Shown here in pieces: positions 55,100-64,000 of a DNA stretch of 64,000 bases. Under the pieces are notes generated by a model, which worked only from the letters and a program-made list of their open reading frames with translations, had not been told where the DNA came from and searched no databases. The stretch is from Zymoseptoria tritici IPO323 (lineage: Eukaryota > Ascomycota > Dothideomycetes > Mycosphaerellales > Mycosphaerellaceae), in contig NC_018216.1 in the NCBI RefSeq assembly GCF_000219625.1, positions 1,922,001 to 1,986,000 on the forward strand, written 5' to 3'. The translations under genes and the position numbers were made by a program. Numbering within the stretch: the stretch's first letter is position 1; the number at the start of each line of letters is the position of its first letter.

Positions 55100-57573
55100 C
55101 TAAGCATACGACTTGGCTACCTCTGGCTTCCTCACGCCCTCACTGGTGATAGTACAATGGCCAGCGCCATCGAAACGAGGTTTGACAACGCCCCACTGAA
55201 CGGGCTTCTTGTACGCATCAACATCTTCCGGTGGCGGGTGACAAGCCGCACTGATGACAAGACTGCAATTGGCTGCAACTGGTAGCCGTTCTTTGATGCC
55301 TCCCAAACTCGAAGCAGCCGTGCAAAGAGCCTCTAGTGAGAGTACCCCAAGAAGAACCATGAGGCTCAACGTAGAATAGCCACAGGTGCAAAGCGACTCG
55401 TCTGGTCTCGGATTTCCTCGTCCGTCCAATGTTTCCAAGCGGGCAAGGAATATGCTTTGGGACAGTAGCCAATGCATGAAGCCGGATGCTACGGTCAGTG
55501 GGACTGCCCACCGGTATGGGAGCGAGAGGAAGTGAGAGCTTCGCTGGCCGGCCACCGGTTTCGTAACTCGTAAAGCCTTCCTCGACTTGGAAACGCGGTT
55601 CCATTCGTGGGAGGAACAGAGTCGTGTCATGTAATTGTTCACGGCGACGTAAAGGACTGATATAGCCAGCTGTGGGGCGTTCGCGATCCATGTATAGAAC
55701 AAGACGTTGGTCGAGCTCGTGGAAGAGGCACCAGTAATCATCCTCAGCGTGGATGCTGTTCCCCATGCAGACATGGGCATTCGTGCAATGGGAATCCAGA
55801 CGGCCGTCAGGATGGTTCCGGTTGTAAACAGTAAAAGGCTGCCGTGGTCAGTATGATATGACTTGAGTTCATAGCCCGACCGACACTCACCCTATCATCA
55901 ATCTCATCCAGTTGCGGTTCTCACTTTTCGCAAATACTGTCTCGAAGTTTGCCCTCCTGCTGTTCTTCCAGGCTACTGGCGCACGATCTTTTATCTTCTC
56001 TTTCCGCATCTTGAGACCGAGCGTTAGATGTCTTCGCTCGGTAGCGTCAACATCGAAGTGGACGAAGCTTGATGTTGCAGTGCGGATCTTCGAGCGGCGA
56101 GCTGCAGCTCGATCTTGGTAAAGTATGCGAACGCGCGCCGTGCTTCGATTGTGCTGCTCTTGCAGGATCTCGGTCAGGGATTCTTTCGACTCCAGACACA
56201 TCCCTATGGTGGTCCTGTCCGGACGCCGCAGAAATGATTGCACGCTATCGCCGATGGTAATGAAGCACTCCGTGTGCGGTTGCTGCCACACAAACCACAT
56301 CACGGCGACTTTGAGCACGTTGCAAGCTATCACAATGAGCATGAAGGACATGATGATCTGCACCTTGCTACCATCGTCCAGTCTCATAGCTGTGAACAGT
56401 GAGACGTGCATCGGAGGGTTTATTGTGCTCAACATGACCTCGCCGGTTCGTCCGTCGATATCAGCCCAGCCAGTCATACGTAAATATTCCAGGGCGTCTG
56501 GTAGTGTCGAATACGGGAAGTCCAGATCAATGAAGTCCACCGAGGCTCCCGTGAACCGAGGAAACGTCGTGATGTCGGAACGGGTACCATTCGATGCAAA
56601 TGTCGAAGCCTTGACTGCCGCCCAAGAAGGGCCGTGTGCGGATTCTCCATTGTACGGAAACATTGCTTGAGTGTTAGTGAGCGTTACTGCAGTCTCAGTG
56701 ATGTTCAGGTACAGCGCGATGGCATCGTAGGTTATGTAGACATCGCCGTAGTCCGGAATATATCGCGTATGGTACGTGTCGATGAACTCGCTCGTCGTTA
56801 AATTGACCAAGTTTGCATCGGGAGCCCAGGATGGCGGCCAGTGGTCCTCTGGCAGGACAAAATGCGCTGTATAGGTATGGCCGATGGTTACTTCTGTGAT
56901 CGCAGAGTTGTAGCTATGCCAGCATTGTCAGCTTCTTGTTCAGGAGCTGTGTGATTGAAGCACTCACAATAGGTGCAGCGGAATAGAGCTGAGCATGAGG
57001 AGATACCAGCCAAGCTTCCGCCAACCTCGCAAACGACGAACATTACGGAGACTGAGCACACCGATGTCGACGTATGAGCCCTCGCTGTGCGCAATATCGA
57101 CGTCCTGTCGACTGGGCGAGCTCAAAACCTGTAGGCAGTAGTTGCTTGACGTCAAGATCAGTGTGCTTAGTATGTTGATCAGGACGTGGTATGCAGTGCT
57201 GATCCTCGCAATGTCGTCAGAGCGTCCTTGGGCTAAGATGCCGATGCCGTCTTCGTAGCCGCTGTAGCGGAAGCCAACAAAGATCAAGATGATGTTGCCG
57301 CATAGGACCGTAAGGCTGGTACAAAGACCCGCGAAGACTCCCATTCGCCATCCTGAGTTCCTCCTCTCGAAGCGCTGATACGCAGTGTTACGAGATCCGT
57401 CACGACTTCCATGGTCGCTGTCGTTTGGTGTGACTGTGGGTCCGAATCTGTTGATAGGAACTTGAGCGACTACTCCGAATATGCGTTACTGTAATCACAT
57501 ACTGGACAAGAGGCAACTCATCTGCCTCAGCCCGCTTCCTTGGTGAAGCAAATATCCTGAGCCCGACCGGCAT
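55100..57573 (-). CDS. DUF6536 multi-pass membrane protein
   Basis: Four exons, 57573-57503, 57447-56968, 56913-55891 and 55838-55100, 770 residues, all junctions in frame. The DUF6536 block is in exon 2: GWRMGVFAGLCTSLTVLCGN, HVLINILSTLILTSSNYCLQ, VLSSPSRQDVDIAHSEG, DIGVLSLRNVRRL and LSSIPLHLLYNSA. Further membrane helices include IIMSFMLIVIACNVLKVAVM and the C-terminal series with VLFYTWIANAPQLAISVLY. The large loop between (about residues 200-330) holds several N-glycosylation sequons, so it is probably outside the cell or luminal. This is a filamentous-fungal family of unknown function, often found in the accessory genome. The first exon (MPVGLRIFASPRKRAEADEL) is short and basic. Confidence 0.85.
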
Positions 57574-59153
57574 TGCTGCGGTCCTTCGGTGCCCCTGACA
57601 GCATCAACGAAGTCAGTATTGAATGTTCAGATTGTAGCTCGGAGAGTACTGATGCCCTACAGGTCTTGCAGGTCCGAGAGAAGGCTGAGGATCAAGTGCA
57701 AGCTCGGCTGGATGTACCTCTGTACATCATCTGGCAAGTCCAACACCTCGACGAGGTGCGCGATGCACGGTTGTGCCCAATCAATCCATCTGACCGCAGC
57801 GCAACCAGTTTTGAGAACACAGGTCTCGTGATTTGGCAGCCGAAAAGCAAAGCCACAGCAGAAGTATGAATCTCTTCTCGTATTGCTCCGGTTAAACAGA
57901 GTGTACTCAAGGACGATCCTCACGATCAAGAAAGCTGGACAGTACTAAGCCCTACAAACTCAATCAGCACGAGCTGTGAATGTGTGAGGCTCAACGGGAC
58001 AAATTGGCTAGAACACTTATAATTGAGTCCGAACATGGCATTGCTCAAAAGCCAGTCCATCCATGTGTTATCCATCGTACCGCAAGGTCGTTCAACACGG
58101 GCCAGATGATGCGGCGTAGTACAGTTCTGTCGGTAGGAAGTGGTCGACGGAAGGAGTTTGTAACTTCCTTGCCAACCTGCACGGAGCACGAGCTAAATTT
58201 CGCTATGGGCTGTCGGTCGACGGCTTCAACTCCGGCTTTCCCACCGTCGAATCGTTCCAATGTTTGAACTGCGGCTACTTGTGAAGACGCTCAAGAAGCT
58301 CCCGTCGTTCGATTGTGCAAAATAGGTCCGATGGCTTTTTTGTGACTTGGTTCGTAGATCGGGATTTCGGGTGGTATCCTAGCCCAAGGTGGTCAAAAAT
58401 CAACATTTCCGTCATCGGGGGAGTCTGCGAATGGGAGGTTTTATGCTCTTGAGGTCGCTCAACAACCTCGTTGCCTCGGATTTTGTACAAAGGGTGTACC
58501 GTCGCTGGTGTTTTCGTTCTCCCATTGCGACTGCTGAAAGAGTCGGTGGAGTATAACTTTCGTTGTCGTTGTGCTGTGTCCACGATTCCGGCGTCGTAGT
58601 CACCGCCGTGCCTGTCGCTATCTCCCACGTCAATTTTGGACTCGTACGTTGTCGTATGCCGATAGCACAAGCAAAAGTTGACAAAAAAAGGATGTGTACA
58701 GCCTTGACTGTAGCACTCGCTCTGAGTTTTGAACATCTCGTTCGAAGCTGCTCGCTACAAAACTACGCCGCGGGCACTGAATCAGCTGACATGGGACAAA
58801 GGCCGTGCGTTGCTCTCCTATTTCGGCCTTGCCACCACACTGACATTCCTCTCACAGTGTACCGGAAGCAGCGAAGGGCCGACGGCGGAAAAGTCAATGC
58901 GGAGGGTGGTTCGAGAAAATGAGGCACGCGGTGGCAGCTCTCCTTGTGTCGAAGCTTCGATTCTGCTTTACCACGCCTAAGCGACGAGACTTCATCGTGT
59001 CAAGGCTGCAAGACATCCACAACGCTTCACGGGCTTCGAGAGTGTCCTGGACCAATCGAAGTTCACACTGATGTCACAGAAGGTGGAAAGATCTGGACAG
59101 ATCCTAAATGTTCTTTCGATGCCTACTTATCTCCCGCCAGTCTTTCGTCATGC
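57574..59153. other. Intergenic, no supported gene
   Basis: About 1.6 kb between divergent genes. Frames such as 58275-58736 (-) and 57657-57929 (-) have mixed composition and no motif. Small orphan exons cannot be excluded here. Confidence 0.4.
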
Positions 59154-59186
59154 ATGCCTAGTACTATCTTCAACTCAACGAGAGTC

Positions 59187-60217
59187 ATGGACAATCGACC
59201 CTCTGTGCGAGGCGTCCTTCAGCGTATCGATCGAATCATAGATCAAGACGACTGGCGTCACGACGATGAAGATGTCATCATCTCCGCCAGAGGGCACGGG
59301 AGTCTGGTTGCGGTGGTACGATTTGTGAGCGCAGGTCATGATGACAAGCTGACCATCTTCAAGATATTGGACAGTAGACCCGAGCTCAGACCGAACGACT
59401 CAACGAAACAACAGCAGGTCTCCGCCAATGTCCGTCGCCTGCGCGAATTAGTATGGACGGAATCGCTGCTCGCGACCAATCCAGTCGGATACGGCGAACA
59501 AAGAGAGGGCAAGCTTCCTGGATGGTTCCAGAGACAATGGCGTTTGTTAATATCGTGGATCGGGGTTACCGACAGCACTTCTGAGGCGTACCTGCTCGCC
59601 AGCAATAAGTGGGCTGAATTGGATGGTAATGGTTCAACGACAGATGTGACACAGCTCCTGCTAACCAGCCATTAGACTTCGGAGATCGGCGAACTGGTGT
59701 CAAGCTCATTGCTGTCGATGCTGCGCTGCTGGTTCGTCAGAACCCTTCACCAATTGAGAGGCTGCGACGAGATATCGCGGGTCCTTTGGCCATCGTCCAC
59801 ATGCAGCGGACTATTGATGCCATGAGGATTGAAAGCAAGAAACAGCTGCACGAGGATTTCAAGCTCAAGCTCGCAGACCTACTGGCCACGCTCGAGCACT
59901 CTCAGGGTATCGCAATCTCAGTATGGCTTATGTGAGTCCCTACTGACCTCCTTCAAGTTACCATACAACAGTCATTTGCCTCTGGATCACCGTTAGCTAC
60001 AGCGCTTTCTGGTCGTGGCACCCAAGATTCATCGCTCGAATCCGCAGAGTTGCCTGGCAGTGCTCGGTCATCAATTACCAACCTCGACGACACAATTATT
60101 CAGCCCCGCCATGAACGCCATTTGAAACGAGCGGCTGCCGGTGGTGGGAAGGCTCGCGCGAAGAAGATTCGCCTTGACCAGTCTTCAAGCCACGACGCCC
60201 CAGTTGCTGAAGAGTAG
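59187..60217 (+). CDS. Orphan protein, three exons, basic C-terminus
   Basis: Exons 59187-59625, 59676-59920 and 59972-60217, giving 309 residues in frame. Intron 1 is 50 nt with a perfect CTAACC branch; intron 2 is 51 nt with the weaker donor GTATGG and a CTGACC branch. The start is the ATG of MDNRPSVRGVLQ; another ATG lies 33 bases upstream (59154). The protein is helical and charged (VLQRIDRIIDQDDWR, VSANVRRLRELVWTESL, SKKQLHEDFKLKLADLLATL) and ends in a Ser-rich part with a likely nuclear signal (GGKARAKKIRLD). I recognise no family. If intron 2 is not spliced the protein ends at 59932 (SVWLM). Confidence 0.65.
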
Positions 60218-60359
60218 AGAAGTCCAATTCCCTCCTCAGGGGAGACTTCAAAAGCCTTGATGTAGAGAGACGAAACTTCTGTTCCAACCGCTGGACTATA
60301 CATGTTCTCCTCGAGCGTCTGGTTGTCTTCTGACTCGTCGACCACCCTTCCACGTGCTC

Positions 60360-60863
60360 TCATTCGTTTTGTTTGTTGTGCGTTGGGCGAAGTTCGGGAT
60401 GTTCGGACAGCCAGTGACGGATGAGCTGTTCGTTGTCGGATCCGAATGCATCACTCTGATGAAGCAGTACGCGGGCACGTTGCAGCTCAGCGTTGAGCAT
60501 GGTTTCTTTCTCGGCAACGTAGAGTATGTCGTCAAAGTCGCTTTGGCGTGCGGTTTCCACTCGTCCGAAGCCGGTTCTCAGCTCGCTGGTTGCTTCCAAC
60601 ACACATCGCTGCTGCCGGTGGTAGAGAATAGTTGGATCGATTTTCATCTCTCTCAATTCAGGTACGACGAGGCGGGCCACTGCGAAGTTTTCCCGGTCTG
60701 ATAGCAGGCTGATGAGAGTGGCCACATCCTGCTCCGCGTGCTCTGTTCGCGGATTCGCGTTGAGGGAGTCCCAAAAGACTTCGCAGGCCTGCTGCAATTT
60801 GGAGTGCCATCCAGCCAGCTTCGGGGTCTGCCGTAGTTGGGAGATGAGGTCCTTGAAGAACAT
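60360..60863 (-). CDS. Orphan alpha-helical protein
   Basis: Single exon, 167 residues, ATG at 60863. The composition is balanced, with many helix formers (LISQLRQTPKLAGWHSKLQQ, ISLLSDRENFAVARLVVPEL, TMLNAELQRARVLL), and it ends charged (HNKQNE). No signal peptide, no membrane segment, no motif I know. It converges on the preceding orphan gene with 142 bases between stops. The plus-strand frame over the same bases (60712-61134) is Cys/Ser-rich and less protein-like, which favours this one. Confidence 0.5.
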   Translation of the reverse strand: MFFKDLISQLRQTPKLAGWHSKLQQACEVFWDSLNANPRTEHAEQDVATLISLLSDRENFAVARLVVPELREMKIDPTILYHRQQRCVLEATSELRTGFGRVETARQSDFDDILYVAEKETMLNAELQRARVLLHQSDAFGSDNEQLIRHWLSEHPELRPTHNKQNE

Positions 60864-61046
60864 GATGCAGTGTCTGTGTGGTTGTGAAGAAATGAAAGGG
60901 ATCTGCTCAACCTGCCAGGCTACCTTACCTTCTCAACCAGTCTGCAGCGTGCCGTCTCCCTGCACGCGGCCGCCGAATCTCCGCCCACACCTGCGTGCCA
61001 ACTTCAAAGCGAGCATGAGTTGCGAGCATCATCACGTCCATCGATC

Positions 61047-61532
61047 ATGGCTGCTCCGACACTGCGCAGCATCATGCCCGCAGAGGCGTACTTTTGGAAG
61101 GCGGACGTGCAAGCACAGGTCAGCCAAAAGGTGACAGACCAATATGGAGATTACGACAAGAGAGTGCTTCCAGAGGTTGAGATCACTGCGATGGCGCTAA
61201 ACGAAATCGCGGCTCAGCGCAAATGCGGCTTCTTCTTCCATCTGCCGCCTCGACAAGCGTGGACGACGAAGCCAGACGTCAATCGCCTGCCAGCGGAGCG
61301 GTCGCCAGTCGCGCCTGGGTAAGCAATGACTAAGCACCATGCTCTCCCGTCGGAGTCCCAACGCGCCTTCAGACCAGACTAGAAGTACCCCACGATCCTG
61401 TTTATGAGGTTTCGGTGGAACGATGGCGATGCAGAAGCTTATCTGGCCGACTCCCAGCGCGCGCGATATCTGAGGGCCAGTGCGATCGCCAATCCGCCTC
61501 CCGACTACACGCCACTGTTCGCAATTCAGTAG
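61047..61532 (+). pseudogene. Probable gene interrupted by a TAG next to the transposon
   Basis: ATG at 61047 opens an acidic, balanced frame (MAAPTLRSIMPAEAYFWKAD then QVSQKVTDQYGDYDKRVLPE). At 61319 a donor GTAAGC and at 61371-61372 an acceptor AG define a 54-nt intron. The second exon (from 61373) reads through one TAG at 61380-61382 and then a well-formed frame (TILFMRFRWNDGDAEAYLAD, then ANPPPDYTPLFAIQ) to a stop at 61532. Third codon positions are C/G-rich on both sides of the TAG, as in real genes. A CAG-to-TAG change would be a C to T at CpA, the RIP type of change. An unusual splice choice could avoid the stop. No family recognised. Confidence 0.45.
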
Positions 61533-61556
61533 AAGAGGCTTGCAGGGCGTGCACGG

Positions 61557-61571
61557 TGCATCACGTGCACG
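61557..61571. repeat. 15-bp inverted repeat, left copy
   Basis: TGCATCACGTGCACG, whose exact reverse complement lies at 63705-63719. It contains CACGTG and overlaps a GTGCAC palindrome; a further GTGCAC lies just outside (61549-61554). The two copies enclose the AT-rich transposon. Confidence 0.75.
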
Positions 61572-61589
61572 GTCGCAATCCGAGGATCC

Positions 61590-63690
61590 TTCTATATTAA
61601 CTACTACTTTAATAGTTAATATTGTCACAACTACTAGTCGGAATTAGTTGTTTAATAGCTCAAATTAATCGCAATAATTATATCTATCAGCTCTAAGCAG
61701 CTTGTAACTTCTGCCTTAATGTTATGCGTGTTGTAGGTTAAGAGGAATTAGCCAGCTGTAGACCCCCCCTCCGCTCTTAAGACAGCTTTAACACTACAAT
61801 TAGCTTCTTCTGCCTTATACGACGCCTTGCCCTTACCGGCGCTAGCAAGGCTTTACGTGCAGAGGCAAGGAGGTCTGTTTTCAGCTGTAAATTAGCACCT
61901 TTAGTCTCCTGCTAAGCAGCCTTCTTAGCAGCCTTCCGGGCTACTATAGCTAGTCTATCTGCCTTGGCCTAAGCACGTTAATTAGCCTTTAATTAAGCAG
62001 CTACCTTCTTATTTATTGCTCGCTCTTGCTTCTGCTGCTTTATAGTAACCTTAGCTTGCTCCTTTTTAGCGAGGATAGCGATATATTGCTTTAGTTTAGT
62101 TAGTAAATAAAACTGTGCAGCCTACTCTTATAGAAGGGCAAGGAGCGGTACACTACGCTATCGCTTCTTCTTCTCGTTATTAAAGGCATTGCGCAAGCCC
62201 TTACGCTCGCTCTTAAGAAGGGCGTTCTTAGTCTGTAGATGCAATACTGTGTTGCTTAGCTTCTGCACCTTATGCCGGTTAGTCTCGTCGTTTACCTCTT
62301 TTACGCAGTCCTTTACAAGTGTTCGAAGCTGCCGCTAGTTAGAGGCTAAGATCACAGAGGTAGCAGTGTTTAGCCGGCTCTTATGTGCAGTAGTAGGCCT
62401 GCTACTGTTACTTTTACTAACCTTCTTGCTCGTGCTCTTGCTCTTGCTCTTGCTCTTGCGCTTGTCTTTAGTCTCGTCGAACGCCGCTAACACAGCCGTT
62501 AAATCTAGTAGATATAGTCTAGTCTTCGTAAAGGCCTTGTGGATATTAGCCGGCTTAAATGCCTTCTAATAAGCTGGCCAAAACAGCCTCTAGAAGTCGC
62601 GTTTACTATAGGTAGAGCGGCCCTCTAAATTAAAGATCTCTTGTAATAGATTAGCACTATAGAAGGTAGCCAAAGGGCTAAAGAGGCCGACATCGAGAGG
62701 TTGTAAGCAGTATGTTAAATAAGGTAGATAGACTGCTACAAGGATCCGGTGTTAAATGTAGTACTCTAGGAATGCTATGTTTACGTATAAGCTATAGCTA
62801 TTAATTACAAGCAGCCTCTAGCCTCTGCTAGCCTTCTTACGTATAAGCGGCTCGAATACCTTCTTTATCTAGTAAAGGCTAAGGTTGTTGTTAGTCTAGC
62901 TGTTTAGTAAGGACGCGAAGAACGCCTCGTAAATGTCCTTAAAATCCTGCAGCTACGAAGACTAAATGTTGCTAGTCTTAGCCTTGTAAATAAGGCACGG
63001 AGGCAGTAAGGTGCTATTAGCGCATATAGCAGCTAACAACGTAATCTATTTACGATTACTATCTTGTGTGTGTCTAATAAACCGGCCGTTCTCGTAGTAA
63101 GCCTTCGTAAAGATCCTCCGGCTCTTTTAAAGTATGCTAACTATAAAGCCCTTCTTATTTATGTTGTATATGTTCTAACGCTCTACGTTGTACTTGTGTG
63201 TCTTCTCTTTTAATAGGTCGTAATAGGCCTAGTACTAATTAACAGAGTCGGCCTTCTTGCGGTGTTTATTAAGTAGATTAAGGTATTTCGAATCGATGGC
63301 TTCTAAGTGCCGACTGACGAATCTTAAGGCCTACGAAGGATAAGGACGGCGACTAGCTATATCTTTAGCAAAGTTAAGGAGCATTGCCGGTGTCGGTAGA
63401 GTGCCTCTGCGTATAAGGGTGTCGATGTAGGCTACAAGAGTGCGTTCTTGTTAGTGCGACAAAATCATAGTATTTTCGTAGTGTTTAGCTTTAGAAATAG
63501 TTACCTTGCGCTATCGACGAGATAAAGTGCTACGGTGCACATCCTAATTATCTGCGACTTGTGCAATATTCTTTACATCTGCCTCCTTTAGCTCCTTTAA
63601 TGCAGACTCCATAGGTGTTATAGTTGTGGTGTAATAATTCATTAAAGATTAGCTAAATTCGTGGTTTTGACGTTCTTCGAATTTAAGGTG
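61590..63690 (-). mobile_element. RIP-degraded pogo/Fot1-like DNA transposon
   Basis: About 2.1 kb of sharply AT-richer DNA with a decayed transposase on the minus strand. The composition changes near 61,590 and near 63,680, giving approximate borders. Candidate degenerate terminal inverted repeats are CTTTAAT at 61607-61613 and its complement at 63641-63647, each followed 19 bases inward by CACAACTA (61626-61633 and 63621-63628). No clear TA target duplication was found, so the exact ends are uncertain. It lies between two frames of gene-like sequence on the + strand. No intact copy is seen in the window, so mobility would need a transposase from elsewhere. Confidence 0.85.
61700..63612 (-). 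pseudogene. Decayed pogo/Fot1-type transposase
   Basis: Read from ATG 63612 in one frame, the sequence keeps a transposase outline despite many stops. It has a helix-turn-helix start (ESALKELKEADVKNIAQVAD, then DVHRSTLSRR), a CENP-B-like second half (TLVAYIDTLIRRGTLPTPAM, ALRFVSRHLEAI), the DDE region (NIYNINKKGF, ITLLAAICAN, RLLVINSYSLYVN, CLQPLDVGLFSPLATFY) and a Lys-rich, coiled-coil C-terminus (LQTKNALLKSERKGLRNAF). Two catalytic Asp positions now read Asn. In the first about 380 codons I count 14 TAG and 3 TAA but no TGA. Each TAG sits where Gln (CAG) or Trp (TGG) fits, that is, CpA to TpA changes on one strand or the other. The gene is inactive. Confidence 0.85.
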
Positions 63691-63698
63691 TGCACGCC

Positions 63699-64000
63699 AT
63701 GCAGCGTGCACGTGATGCAAACCACTTCTACGCCATCCAACGTTGTCCGGTCTTCTTCACACGCACCCAGTCGCAGATCATCTTCGCCACACCTTGCGCC
63801 TTCTACCATGGACTGACGGATGAGTTCGGATGCATACTTGGTCGCGACCACAAGGACCATTCGAAGCTGGGATCGGCGAATTGGCTATGGGACCGCGGGT
63901 CTTTGGACAAAGGAAGAGATGACAGAAGAGCGAAAGATGCGCAAATGGGCAGATTCCAGCGGTCTAGCCTACTAAGCCTGTATAATTCCATTGTACAGCG
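63699..64000 (+). CDS. Gene fragment running off the right edge
   Basis: From ATG 63699 the + frame is open to the last base (about 100 residues). It is strongly coding in look: third positions are C/G in most codons, and the sequence (HFYAIQRCPVFFTRTQSQII then FATPCAFYHGLTDEFG and GSANWLWDRGS) is balanced with aromatic residues. A TAA precedes the ATG by about 12 bases, so either the gene starts here or an upstream exon ends in the transposon border. The first residues overlap the right 15-bp inverted repeat. No family recognised. Minus-strand frames over the same bases are shadows. Confidence 0.5.
   Translation, partial: MQRARDANHFYAIQRCPVFFTRTQSQIIFATPCAFYHGLTDEFGCILGRDHKDHSKLGSANWLWDRGSLDKGRDDRRAKDAQMGRFQRSSLLSLYNSIVQ
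63705..63719. repeat. 15-bp inverted repeat, right copy
   Basis: CGTGCACGTGATGCA, the exact reverse complement of 61557-61571. Another GTGCAC lies at 63690-63695, so both flanks carry two GTGCAC palindromes within about 30 bases. Confidence 0.75.

Noticed and set aside
59921..59971. Reading through intron 2 of the orphan gene, or using the donor at 59932
   Set aside because: The donor at 59932 leads to a stop after a few codons, and read-through ends at once; the GTATGG donor alone keeps a long, ordered frame with a basic C-terminus.
63642..63860. Minus-strand frame covering the right flank of the transposon
   Set aside because: The plus-strand frame over the same bases has much stronger C/G third-position bias and runs to the window end.

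Overview
The window looks like nuclear DNA of a filamentous ascomycete (Pezizomycotina), most likely a Dothideomycete. Genes are monocistronic and lie on both strands. Introns are short (about 50-60 nt) with GT..AG ends and CTAAC/CTGAC-like branch sites. Several families are filamentous-fungal (DUC1, DUF3632, DUF3605, DUF6536, Sho1, a TALE homeodomain factor, an RNase T1 type secreted ribonuclease), and the one transposon carries a repeat-induced point mutation (RIP) signature. The class assignment is an inference. Many genes are split, so several models below were rebuilt by joining exons, and frame agreement across every junction is the main support.

1-12.4 kb: a probable gene start at the left edge (-), a DUC1-domain protein (-), a secreted PLC-like phosphodiesterase with an 18-nt internal exon (+), a 3.4-kb stretch without a convincing gene, and a TALE homeodomain transcription factor (+). 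12.4-19.5 kb: an 11-exon full-size ABCB multidrug transporter (-) and a Ser/Thr-rich GPI-type cell-surface protein (-) whose frame is broken by one base. 20.5-25.5 kb: a CtBP-like 2-hydroxyacid dehydrogenase (-), a mitochondrial-type short-chain dehydrogenase resembling D-arabinitol dehydrogenase (+), and an RNA 3'-phosphate cyclase (-). 27-34.4 kb: a disordered repeat-motif protein (+), a type I L-asparaginase (+), an unrecognised small four-helix membrane protein (+) and an F-box-like protein (-).

36.4-54.7 kb is the housekeeping core: an uncharacterised Q/S-rich protein, Sec61 beta, a xylose reductase-type aldo-keto reductase, the head-to-head ribosome-biogenesis pair NIP7/NOC3, haspin kinase, NADH-cytochrome b5 reductase, a GlcNAc-induced-protein-like (DUF3605) gene, a secreted RNase T1 family enzyme, a DUF3632 protein and the osmosensor Sho1. 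55.1-64 kb changes character: a DUF6536 membrane protein, two orphan genes, a gene interrupted by a TAG, then an about 2-kb AT-rich pogo/Fot1-like DNA transposon destroyed by RIP, and a gene fragment running off the right edge.

No gene cluster with one shared function is evident. The strongest functional grouping is NIP7-NOC3, which share a 200-bp divergent promoter and both act in 60S maturation. The most unusual region is the right end, where the transposon, a possible RIP spill-over into the flanking gene and a perfect 15-bp inverted repeat come together. No tRNA, rRNA, CRISPR array or virus-like sequence was recognised by eye.
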